A stretch of 64,000 nucleotides of DNA from Diphasiastrum complanatum (taxonomy: Eukaryota > Streptophyta > Lycopodiopsida > Lycopodiales > Lycopodiaceae). The stretch covers positions 65,871,852 through 65,935,851 of the forward strand of contig CM055099.1 of assembly GCA_029204225.1 (NCBI GenBank). Reading direction: 5' to 3'. Both the position numbers and the translations under genes were made by a program. Below are positions 22,201-34,200 of the stretch, piece by piece (the first letter of the stretch is position 1; every line of letters begins with the position of its first letter). The notes beneath the pieces are model-generated. The model was not told the origin of the DNA. It did no database searches and saw nothing but the letters and a program-made list of their open reading frames with translations.

Positions 22201-25200
22201 TTCAAGGTGTTATTTTATATTAGTGTGGATGCTACATTTGTTTTGAATAGTCTTGTTGTCTAATACCTTCACGTTTTTGTTTTTAGGTGCTATATTATGA
22301 TTTAAGAAATAAAATGTGTAAAGCTGTTTACCTGATTCATTTTGCAGCAAATTGTGGACAATATTATGAACCCAAAAATGTTTGCATGCTATCTTGTAGC
22401 GGATGTGAACAGTAGTTTAAGCACTGATGCTGCTTTGCGTTATTGGGGATGTGCCATGCAAGCCGGAGTTCATGTGACTGGTCTACTTCACCTGGACTCT
22501 TCTGATGGTACTTCTATGGCAATAAAAGAAAAATTTATACCTTTACCTGTAGCCAGAATTCCCTACTTGTCATTTGGATCGGCTATTCACTGGGATAAAG
22601 TGCTGGGTAAGATCAACGATCCTGCAAAGGAAATCCTTCAAGGAAAGCTTCCTTCTCAAAAGATTCCTCCACCTGTGGCATTTGATCAGGCTGCTCAAAC
22701 GATGTCTTTGTTTTTACCTGGCTTTGACAAATCAGAAATCAAATTATCTCAGGTATGGCTGATTCTCCCATGGGAGCTTGTATGCATCATGAAGGTTTTC
22801 ATACAGTCTCATAAAGTAGGAAAGATTAGTAGAGAATATGATGTTCAAAGTTTCTGCCTTATTGATATGCTTTTATGTCTCATGAGCTGTCTTGATGATA
22901 CATTTCTAATCAATTTTGATTATTAGAAATGGGTCGAGCAAAAGCTTTTGCAAGATACTCGTGAAATTTGAATTTAGAACTGTCTGATAATATGAAATGG
23001 CCAGACAAAATGAATGAAGATTGGACTCTTTATCCAGACTAAGGAATTTTGCTGGGTACAGTCTACGGCCCACTTTAGACCGTGGAGCTTTACAAAGGCT
23101 AGAAGTTGCGGTCTGTGCATTAATTGCATGGAGCGTGGACATCTAAGATTTGACCAAAAGAACATAAGGGTGCTAAAGGGGCTACCATTTCTTTTAAGAC
23201 ACCAAGTAACTCTAGCAGGGGGAAATTGTTGCTTTAATACTGCTGTATTTGGCCCTCATGATGTTATTCGTATGAATGTGCTTATTGGTGGCCAAGTTGT
23301 TAAGATTTTGTTTGATGATGGTTTTACAAATAACTTCATCAATGCCTCTTTGATGCAAAAGCTAAAAAGTAGCCATCTACACTGTGGTTAAGTTAGCCAC
23401 AAGGGAGACTCGAGAGCAGCAAAGTTCGGAACAAGATGGTTCCATATTTTGCTATTGTAATTCAAAGTTATAGTGAAAATTTAGTGTCATAAGCCCCATG
23501 ATCTCCCGATCGTCGTGACTTCCTTGTCAACTGATGCACTAGTTGAATTACAACATCAATCAACCTGTTTACCTTTGGAACTACAAGTTATTGTGGACGT
23601 TCGTCAATGGGAACTCAAGAACAGTTATGTGATTAAGTATTTGGTTCGTCGGAAAGGTAGATTCCAGGATGAGGATGTTTGGGAAAAGGAGTGAGACATC
23701 ATACTAAGACAACATATTTTCTCCCTTGGAGATTTGTTGGTAATGGGTCCTTTCGCTTTTGTGTGGATCATAGTCATCTTAGAGAAAACGATTGAGATAT
23801 TGTTTAGTCTTTTGAATAGTTGGTTTATTGGAAAGGTCGATCAGAAGATGATTTCTCTTGTGAAGGCATTGAAAGCCTTAAGAGGAATTTCTCCAGTGTT
23901 CATTCATGAGTAAAAAAATGTATGCTATGGCTCTAATTAACTTAGGCTAATGGTTGGAAAATTGTCACTATAATTTGAGTTGCCTATTAGGTGACTACAC
24001 ATGCATTGGATGTTGGCTAGAGGACCATAGCTAGATATCCAAGTGGCACGCTTGGGGCATCCATTGGGTTGTGTTATTAGTACGGTGTGATTCCTGACAT
24101 TATCAATACCTAAGAAAGGCGACTATAATATTGAGGTGGATTGTGGTGGTATGGGACACCATAGCTATAGTTTAGGCTATTGACAATGACGTTGGTGTAG
24201 CTCTTGTTGCACGAGGGTGTACTCTATGGATGATCTTAAACCATCATTAGTGTTGCTTGCGTGGATTTATTAGAATTGGATCACACGAATCTTTTATTTC
24301 AATGTTCTTCTTTCTCTGATTTGTTTCTGATGCAATTTACCATCTTCAATCCGACATTTGGAATTTGAAATTCCATTCTATTAGAGTTGTTGTTGGTTTG
24401 TTCTTTTTCATGTTTCTTGTCTCGATCTTGCTCAATATGATTCCTTGTGTTTTTTGCACCACAATATTTTCAAAGTTTGTCATTTGGATATCTACAAGTT
24501 TAGGGTTGTTGATCCATATTTTAAAGTTGTTACATATTTCATTTTGTGCAACTTGGCATCTATTGTTGCCCTCACTATTGATTATCATCAAATCTAGTTG
24601 TTGTTTGTCCTTACATTCTACACATATGGCTAGTTGTCAGTATGCTTATGGTTGGCATTGTACATTTTCTACTTGTTGCTAAGACAACATCATATGCTGT
24701 GATTTGTAGATGTTCTACTTGTAAGGATTTGCACGTGGGACATTTACTTTTTCAAGGCATCTTACTTTCTGTTCAAGCTGTATATGTGTAGGGGTTACTG
24801 TTACGTACCCATAAGGGCACGCAACAGGAAACTTGAGGTGACGGTCTCAGTAATGGGACGGAACGCTGATCTGGAGCTATAGGTCTTTTGGGTGCCACGT
24901 GTCAATGTCTCGCTGTTATGGACCCGCGTCAGTGTGCACAACTGTCGCGTGTTGTTGGTCATGCGTGACTCCTATGGACGGAGATGACCCGCCTGGACTA
25001 TGTATATAGAGATGGATCTCCATGAGCTTGGCATTCATTCTCTCCTGGAGAATGAAGAGCTCTCCCACTGGTGGTTAGGTTAGGATGAGTATCTAGGCCT
25101 CAGGATGTAGGTAGGCAAGGATCGACTGGTAAGGCATGGTGGTATGTAGCTCCAGTGCACAGGGGTGAGGTGGCAGTACCGCTATGGCTGGGTGGTAACG

Positions 25201-28200
25201 TAGCGTTCGTCACCTGTTTGTGCTTTAGCAATGACCGGCACGACGATGGAGATTCTCCAATTTTACACATTGTGGTTGATACGGATGCTAGCGACTTTGT
25301 TGTTGGAGCGGTCCTTTATTAGGACGGTAGACCAGTTACTTTTGAAAGCAAGAAGTTGGATCCTGCTCAAACTAGGTATTCTACCTATGAGAAGGAGCTT
25401 TTTGCAGTCATTCACGTGTTAACAATCTGGAGGCATTATCTTTATGGTGCCAGATTTACGGTAATGATTGATCACCAATCCCTTAAGTATATTTGTGATG
25501 CTAAGGACCTTCGTGGTCGTAAGGCTAGATGGTCGGAACTCATTCAGGAGTTTGTCTTCGACATTAAGTATCGTAAAGGTACGTCAAACTATGTTGCCGA
25601 TGCCTTGATTTGGATTGGAGAGATTAATCAGTTATGCTTTGCTGAGATCCAATCTGATTTGTATCTTTCACTACGGGATCTTTGTCGAACCGATTGGTTT
25701 TTTGGTTGCATCTGGCTAGATGTCCTGACGGGAAATTCTAGGTTTAGTGATGACCTTGGGATGCAGGATCCCAAACAATCCGGTAATGATAAGATACTTG
25801 AAGACTATTCCATAAGGAATGGCCTGCTTTTCCGAAAGGGAAAGGTTTGTGTACCGGATAGGGAGGACTTGCTGGCCCAAATCCTGCAACAATGTCATTT
25901 GTGCTGGTCACCCAGGCATACAGAGGACACTTGACCTTGTTAGACAAAATTTTTTCTGGCCTAAGATGAAAGGTCATGTGGAGGCATACGTTCAAAGTTG
26001 TGAACAATGCCAGCAAAACAAAGCAGAAAGACTCAAAGTTGCGGGTCTTCTACATCCCTTGGAAATTCCCAGTAAGAAATGGGAAAGTATTTCAATGGAT
26101 TTTGTGGTTGGACTCCCTAAAACCCGGAGTGATCATGATGCCATTTGGGTGGTGGTTGACAGGCTAACCAAGATGGCGCAATTTATACCAACTAAATTAA
26201 CTGTCAAGGCATCTGACCTAGCCCAGCTTTTCGTTGAAAAGTTCACTCAGTAGGAGCACATTGTGAAGTGTCGTTGTGCTTGATTGACATCATGTGTATC
26301 CATTATGCTTATTTTTCAATTCGTGAAATTGCAAGAGTTTGTCTATTGGTTATGACAGATGTAGCTCTTTGTTTATTGGCTAACCTAAAGTTCCTTGATG
26401 GAAACATTTGTAGCTTTGAGAGGTGACTTATGTTCTTCGCAGGCTCTTCAAATAGTAGATGATTTCTCTAATGAAACTTTGAAGATTGAAATGCATGCAT
26501 TTGTCCAATGAAGAGCTCTCTATGCAATGGAATAATATATCTCCAGTATCCATCGTTGCATGTGGCTAGATGATAGTTACAAGAATAGTTCTAAAGACAA
26601 CTCCGCTTGACCTTCTCCTAGTGGTCGTTCTATTATTGTTTTGGTTTGAAAGATTTTAGACCCAACGTTGAGTCGTACCTTGCTTAGACTTGCTAGAAAT
26701 ATTATTGTCAAAAACTAGCACTTTTTGTAAGATCACAAAAGTCATCTTGAAGAGGTGCCATTGGCCGAAGGGGACTTGCATATAAGGTGATGTAATCTAG
26801 GTCTTGCAATGTTCCTAGCATGTTCAAGTGCATGATAGTTATGCTTTCAAGGACTCTTACAAGCGTTCTTGCAAATGCTCATTGATGGGTTGTATGTTCA
26901 TTCTAAAAGGATCACACACACAAACTGCTTAGAAAAGGTGTTCATACAATGCCAACTACGTGACATTTCTGTGAATCCAACTAAATGTCAAATGATGGTT
27001 ACACATGGTAGAATGCTTGGTCATGAGTAAATTTCAAGCATTTCCTAATCACATATGGAGAGAAAATCAAGATGGTACTAGCCATTAGAGGAACTTTCAA
27101 TTCTAAAAGGACCCTTTCGAAAGATACTTCTTTTTTTCTCCCATTTCTATGTCCAAATGGATGGGAACCTTTGCATAATGTGAACATAGGCCCATCGAGC
27201 AAGTCTGAATAATATAATGTTGGGTTTTATAGTTGCTCATAGTCAAAATGGCTGCCCAAGCAAAAACTCTCATAATGTGGACATGAACTTGATGCTGTCA
27301 CTATTTTAGGTGAGCGACAGTTGTGGCTGTCACTGTTTGGACAGGTGGTGATCGTGGCTGTTGTCATTGTCAAAACAGTTGCACAGTGCAGTAACTAGCT
27401 AGTATAGGTGACTAGCTTTATTTAGAGTGGTACCACGTCAGCAAGACAGTTTGTCTATTCGAGTCGGAGTCACCTAGGTTGTAGTTGAGAGTAATAAGAG
27501 TTCAAATGTTCGATTCGATAGTTGGTCGAATCAAACATTTGAGTACCTGTCGACACTCGACACTCCTTCGATTATTTGACATTCTTTGATAGTTTGACTA
27601 CTATCGCGTAGGTACCTGTCTTCGATTCTCGTGTATTTTTGCAGACTGTGCGACAATGCGAGTAAATATGCAGCAATTTGAATGAATCTAGATTAAATAT
27701 GGGATTTAGAGAGAGAAGGAATAAATCCCCTCTTAATCTGGATGCATGAATGCCTTGATCTTCAGACCAAGCAATGCACAAAATCCGTTGTGTGCATCAA
27801 TGCTCACTGCCTTAGTGAATACATGTCTGCATTCTACAATATTTTAAGCTTATATCATTGTTGAGAATCTTACTCCTGACATGAGTCCATTGGTGAGTGA
27901 GCTATTTTGCAATTCATTAGGTTGTATCTGATGAGTGTATTGTGAATATACCTTTGTTGAGTGATATAGATCAGTCTTCTCTCTCTCTGTCTTTGTGGAT
28001 CTGCATTCCTAGACAATAGTGAGCTTCGCCCAGATCTGTCATGTCAAATTTTAAGGACAACATCTACTTGGCATCTTTTTTCAAATTGACACTATCGTTG
28101 AAAAGTGCAATGCTTGGTTTGTGTTACGTACCCATAAGGGCACACAACATATTACATGAGGTGACGGTCTCATTTATGGGATGGAACGTTGGTTTGGAGC

Positions 28201-31200
28201 TATTGGTCTTTTGGGTGCCACATGTCAATGTCCTATTGGCGTGAGGCGACTCTTTGTTATGGATCCGCGTCAATCTGCACAATTGATACATCGTTGGTCA
28301 TGCGTGACTCCTATCGTTGGAGATGACCCCACCTGGACTATGTATATAGAGGTGGATTTCCATGAGCTGATCATTCATTTTCTCCTAGAGAATGAAGAGC
28401 TCTTCCATAGGTGGCCAGGTTAGGATGATTATCCAGGCCTCAAGATGTAGGTAGGTGAGGGTCGAGGGTAAGGTGTGGTGGTATGGGACACCATGGCTTA
28501 TTGGAGATTTGAGCTTGCTTGAAGGTGGTCTATTGCTCCAGTGCATGGGGGAGAGGTGGCAATACCTCTATGCATGGGCGGTAACATAGCGTTCATCATC
28601 TAATTGTGTCTTAGGAATGACCGGATCGACGATGGGGATTTTGACAGTTTGTAACTGTGTTGGATGAAGAACGTGTTGATCCTCTGAAACCTAGCTCTGG
28701 CTGATTGATTTAAGCCAGAAAGTGCCTTATGGAGGCATACACGATTCTCCTTATCGTTGAGAATGTATCCCTCGGGCTGCAACATGTAGATGTCTTCTTC
28801 GATTACTCCATTTAGATAAGTTGTATGTACATTGAGTAGATATATCTCAAGGTTGGCAGCAGCAACATATGATACGAGTATTCTGATGGAGGAATGTTTG
28901 ACTACAAGATTGAAAGTCTCATTGTAGTCGATGTTTGAGATTTGAAAAAATCCACTAGTCGAGCTTTTCTTCGATCGATACTCCCGTCAGTTTTGTATTT
29001 GATCTTAAAGACTCATTTGCAATCAATTAGATTGCTGCTGGTAGAAAATTTGACTGACCATGTTTGGTTCTTGATCAAAGAGACATACTCTCTGTCCATC
29101 GCTTTTTTTAGAGATCAGAGTATGATTGGTTGAGTGCTTCATCGTTTGTAGTCGGTTCTTGAATTAGATAGCATGCAGACTCATCAATATACCTCGTAGG
29201 CTGTGTGCGCACTCTGGTTGATCTTCTTCGAAGTGGCGAAGTGACTCATGTCCTTGATTTTGTTGCTCTTGAGTAGCAACGTCTTCTTTAGATTCAATGT
29301 TGAAAGCTATTTGACTGTCGGCATGTTCGAACCTGAGACTCGAATTGTCGTGTTGATGGCAAGAGGAGTCAATAGTTCGTCTGGAACTTTGCTCTTGTCT
29401 TTCAGGTTGATAAATTGATACTCAATGAAGATGACATCCTTGCTGAAGAATATCTTCGAAGTATCGGGATAATACAACTTGTAGGTTCTGTCCGAAGGAG
29501 CATATCCAATGAATATGGATTTGACACTCTAGAAGTCCAATTTCTTCTTGGTCTTTTTTGGGATCTGCGCATAGGCGATGCATCCGAACACTCTGAGGTT
29601 CTTCATTGATGGTTTGGATCCTGTCCAAACTTCCAAACAACTTGAACAACTTTTCCACGAAAAGTTGAGCAAGTTCTAAAGCTTTGACAGACTGCCTGGT
29701 TGGAATGAATTGTGTCATTTTGGTTAGTCTGTCAACTATAACTTAAATAACATCAGTTTGCTTCCCCGTCCGAGGTTGATTTGGCCAATAAAAGTTCATT
29801 TTTATCAGGTCAAGCGTTATTTGTGAGCTAGAATGCCTTGCACACATGCTGTCATGACATTCACGCAGGATTTGGGCCCTAATATCATCATTTTCTGGCA
29901 CACACACTTTTCCATTTCAGAAAAATAACCCATTTCTTATGGAATAGTCCCTTAATATCTTGTCATGAGGAGAAATCTTGGAATCCTACATTCCAAGGTT
30001 ACTACTAGATCTAGAAGTACTTGCCAAGATGTCTAGCCAAATAGGCCCGAAGTACCTATCGGTCCTCCACAAATCTCTTAAGGACAGATATAACTTAGAT
30101 TGGATCTCATAAAAGCTTAATTAATTAACCTCTCCAATCTAGCTTAAGGCATCCGTGACGCTATTAGAAATACCCCTCTGGTACTCAATGTCATAATGAA
30201 ATTCTTGGAGCATTTTTGACCATAGTTGAACGAATCGTGGTTAGAACCGTTCGGAGCTGGTTTAAACCGAAAAAACTGAATCTCTGTTCGAACCAAAAAA
30301 AAAATCCCAAAAAATGTTTTGGAATTTTTTTTTTCTAGTTCGAACTGTTTTCCGGTTCGAACCAGCCTGCCCGGTTCAAATCGGTTCGAACTGGTCGAAT
30401 TGGCCGATTCGAATTGGCTTGTAACCTTCTTTCTGACCATCTGGCTTTAGGACCCCTAAGGTCAACCGCATCATTATGTACTTGAACTCTTGATGGTCAG
30501 TTAGTATGGTAAATTTGGGTCCATAGAAATAATGTCTCCAAATTTTCAAAGCATGACTAACTGTAAAAAGTTCTTTATCATAGGTGGAATATCGCCTTTG
30601 AGTAGAATCCAACTTTTTGCTTTCAAAAGCGACCGGTCTACCATCCTGATATGAGAATGCACCTATAGCATAGTCACTAGCATCCGTTTCAAGTACATAC
30701 AACTTGTTAGGATCCACTATGTGTAATATATGTGCTGCAGACACATAATATTTGAGGTTTTCAAAACTCTGATTCATCTCTTCAGTCCAAGTAACCGGAG
30801 GATTGTATTTATTGTGTCAACTAGTTCTTTTTGCCCCTTTGAGGACATTTGTCAAAGGTAATGCAATTATTGCATAATCCATGATAAAGCTATGAAAAAA
30901 TCCCGAAAAGCCTAAAAAGGACTTCCACCTCTCGGATGATTTGAGGAATTGGCCATTCACGAACTTGACGAACTTTATAAGGGTCAATTCTCAACCCTTG
31001 GTCCAAAATAACGTGACTGAGATAAACCAATCTCTTCTGTAAAAAGACACATTTGGATTCTTTGGAAAAGAGCTTCTCCTGTCTAAGTAACTTTAAGACA
31101 GTCTTGAGATGTTCCTCATGCTCCTCTAAGATTTTACTATAGATGAGAATATCATCCAAGTAAACTATGGCGAACTTTTCCAGATATGGACGAAGAAGAT

Positions 31201-34200
31201 CGCAGCAGCATTGGTCAAGCTAAATGGTAAAACGAGAAACTCATAATGACAATACCCAGTCCTAAACCCGGTTTTTTTCACAACCTCACTCTTTATTCAA
31301 ATTTGATGATACACTAATCTCAAATTGATTTTGGTGAAGTACTTTGCAGCATGTAACCAATCAACCAGTTCATCCATTTGAGGTAAGGAGTAACAATTTT
31401 TAATTTAGCTTTTTAAAGTCTACACACATACGAATACCTCCATCCTTTTTATCGACTAAAATAATGGGGCCCCCCAAGGAGACTTACTAGGCCTTACATG
31501 GCCCATATTAAGGTAGTTTTGTAGTTGCCTATAAACTTTCATCCTCTTCGGTAGTACTCATCCTGTAAGGATACAAAGATACAGACGAGCTATCAGGAAG
31601 GAGTTTAACACCATGGTCGACTTCCCTAGGGGGGGGGAGACCCTCACAAAGTTATTATGAGAAAACATCATTAAATTTTTGTCTAAGTCTCCTAATTCAG
31701 CGAATTTTCTTCTTATAGGTTGTTAGACATTAATGCAAGTTGCATGTTATAACTTTGTAAGTTGCATTTCTCATGATAAGTGAAATCCTTTAACCAACAC
31801 ATGTATGAATTACAATCCACAATATTCATGCATTCAACCGTTTCTAAAGCAGAAAGCATATAACGGCTCACTCACATTTTCATTATGAGTGAGCCGTTTG
31901 TGAGTTACATAGTTTTTCTTTAACGACTCATTCCTCTCATAGAACCACTCCTTACTAAGTATCACATCTACTTTATTTAGATTCATAATATGAAAGTCTA
32001 AATTATCCTTTATAGGCTTGTATTTGAATTGACAAATGAGAGACTATTCGGTCCCACACTTGGCTTTCTGCTCCCGTAGCCAGCTTCACAACATAACGAT
32101 GGTCACTTTGCTTTGTTTGCTTTGTTTCCACCTTTAGCTTCTGCAACAAATTGGAGTTAATAAAGTTGTGTGTGGAAACTATCATCAAATAAAATAGTTC
32201 CAGCTTGGCCACCAACAATCCCCTTCATTCAAATGAAGTTGTGGACCAAAAACTGTCATGTTAAAATAACAATGCTCACACAGAATTACTAGCAAAGAAA
32301 AGATCAATAGTAGAAATGCTAGAGTTACCTAGCGTCTTAAAAGAAGTCCCTTTTAGTTTGTCTCATTTCCTCCAGGCATTCCTTTGCCATGTAACTTGGT
32401 TCCATACAATCAAAGCATAAATTGTCGCTTTTGGCTTTAGCAAAGGTCTCTTGGTCTATAGTAGGTCTTTTTTTGACTTACTAGGACCCGAAGGTGCCTC
32501 CTTCGCCTTGTCTTTTCGTTTCTTTCAAAAGAACGGTTTATTAGCCTTTGCTTCAGATTGAACACCAAGCTCAGACCTAGCCACTATACAAGTATCGTCG
32601 TATATGCAAGCAAAGCGAACTGCATCATCGAGGGTAAGAGGCTGGTTTCTCTTAAGCTCTAGCTGATAATCTCTAGGCAAACATAGAATGAAATGAAGTT
32701 TCACCAAAACAGGATCTATTCTAGTGAAAAAATGAGAATATACCTCTTGAAAATCTTGCAAGTACTGATCAAGGGGCATTTCCCATCTGTATTGTCGCAT
32801 ACTGACGATAAAAGTCGAAGTCATTTAGCAGACTTGATAGCAATGTCATCAATGCGTCTTGATTGTCGATGACTAAGTCGACAATGGCCATTTGTTGCAG
32901 GAAGTTCTTGGATTGATTAATGTGACTCTATAGAGAATCATCGTTCGACATTCTGAGGGAGAAGATCTTCTTCTGAGATGTAACTTGGAAGTTACGTTCC
33001 TCACGTCGTACAATGTGCTCATGTATTCTAGACTTTTTTCGATGTCTGAGCTTCAGATACGTGGCCGATTTGTGTATCCGAGATGTTGAGGATGATGGCA
33101 ACACGAAGGCTTTGCCATCTTTTAGCTTTCATTTGGAGATTGCTTCGTCTTCTGCTTCGGGTCTGACTTTAACACATGTGACAACATAATACAATCCCTT
33201 GGCCATAAGCACAATTTTCATCTTAAATTTTCATAGATGATAGTTGGATCCATCGAGCTTGTCTATGATGAAACCAGCCTTGCTTTGGAAACTCATGTGA
33301 AACTTTAGTCAATGACTTAAGAAAAGAAAATCTAGTGTTATTATATAACAAGAAAACAATTATTCTATCATTTGATAGAATCAGGTTCTGTGGGAAGCTT
33401 ATGATATCAAGCAGTTTAGATCAGATATCGGGATCAGATAACTTATAGGAGCTTTGATACCATTTTGCAAAAATTGCCTGGATGGAATCCCTTGGTGCAT
33501 GTGCTACGTCTATCGAATTGAACCATGATGGTGAGTCGAACGACTCAATCGATTCTACTTTCTGATTTTGAAGTCGTCATAATCGATAGAGTCGATTACG
33601 TAGACAAATACAAAGTCGAATGACTCTTAAATGCGGAGACGACAGACAGTTCAGACAAAATTGTAAGAGAGTAGCATCAGACAGAACGATAAAGCAGAGT
33701 AGCATAACATTCACATTGACATATTATGAACACAATAAGACAATGAATTGATTTAGAAAGTAAAAGAAATACAAGTTACGTGAAATGACGAGCACAAGAA
33801 GATTGGTAGTAACCGCGTGCTCAAAACTAGCATTGGTTTTGTAATAGCTACGATGATTCGAAGATCATCCTTCGATAATTCGACCTTCTGCGATAGTTTG
33901 ACTGCCTTTGATAGTTTGATTGTCGCGTAAGTACCTGTCTTCGATTCTCGTGTATTTCTGCAGACTGTGCAACAATGCGAGTAAATTTGCAACAACGTGA
34001 ATGAATCTAGATTAACTATGGGATTTAGGGAGAAAAGGAATAAATGTAACATAGGAGAGAAGAGGGGAGAAGGGGAGAGGGAGTGAGAGAAGAGATTAGA
34101 GGAGACCGGGCTTTGTGCGATTTGGTTTAAATTTTGCCATTGAGAGTTGAAACTTGAGATGAGCATTGATAAAATGATGAATCATCATTGGAATCACGAG

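Noticed and set aside
24799..25259. LTR copy 3 as a clean solo LTR
   Set aside because: No 5-bp duplication is found around it and its right side joins RNase H directly, so it is not a simple solo LTR.
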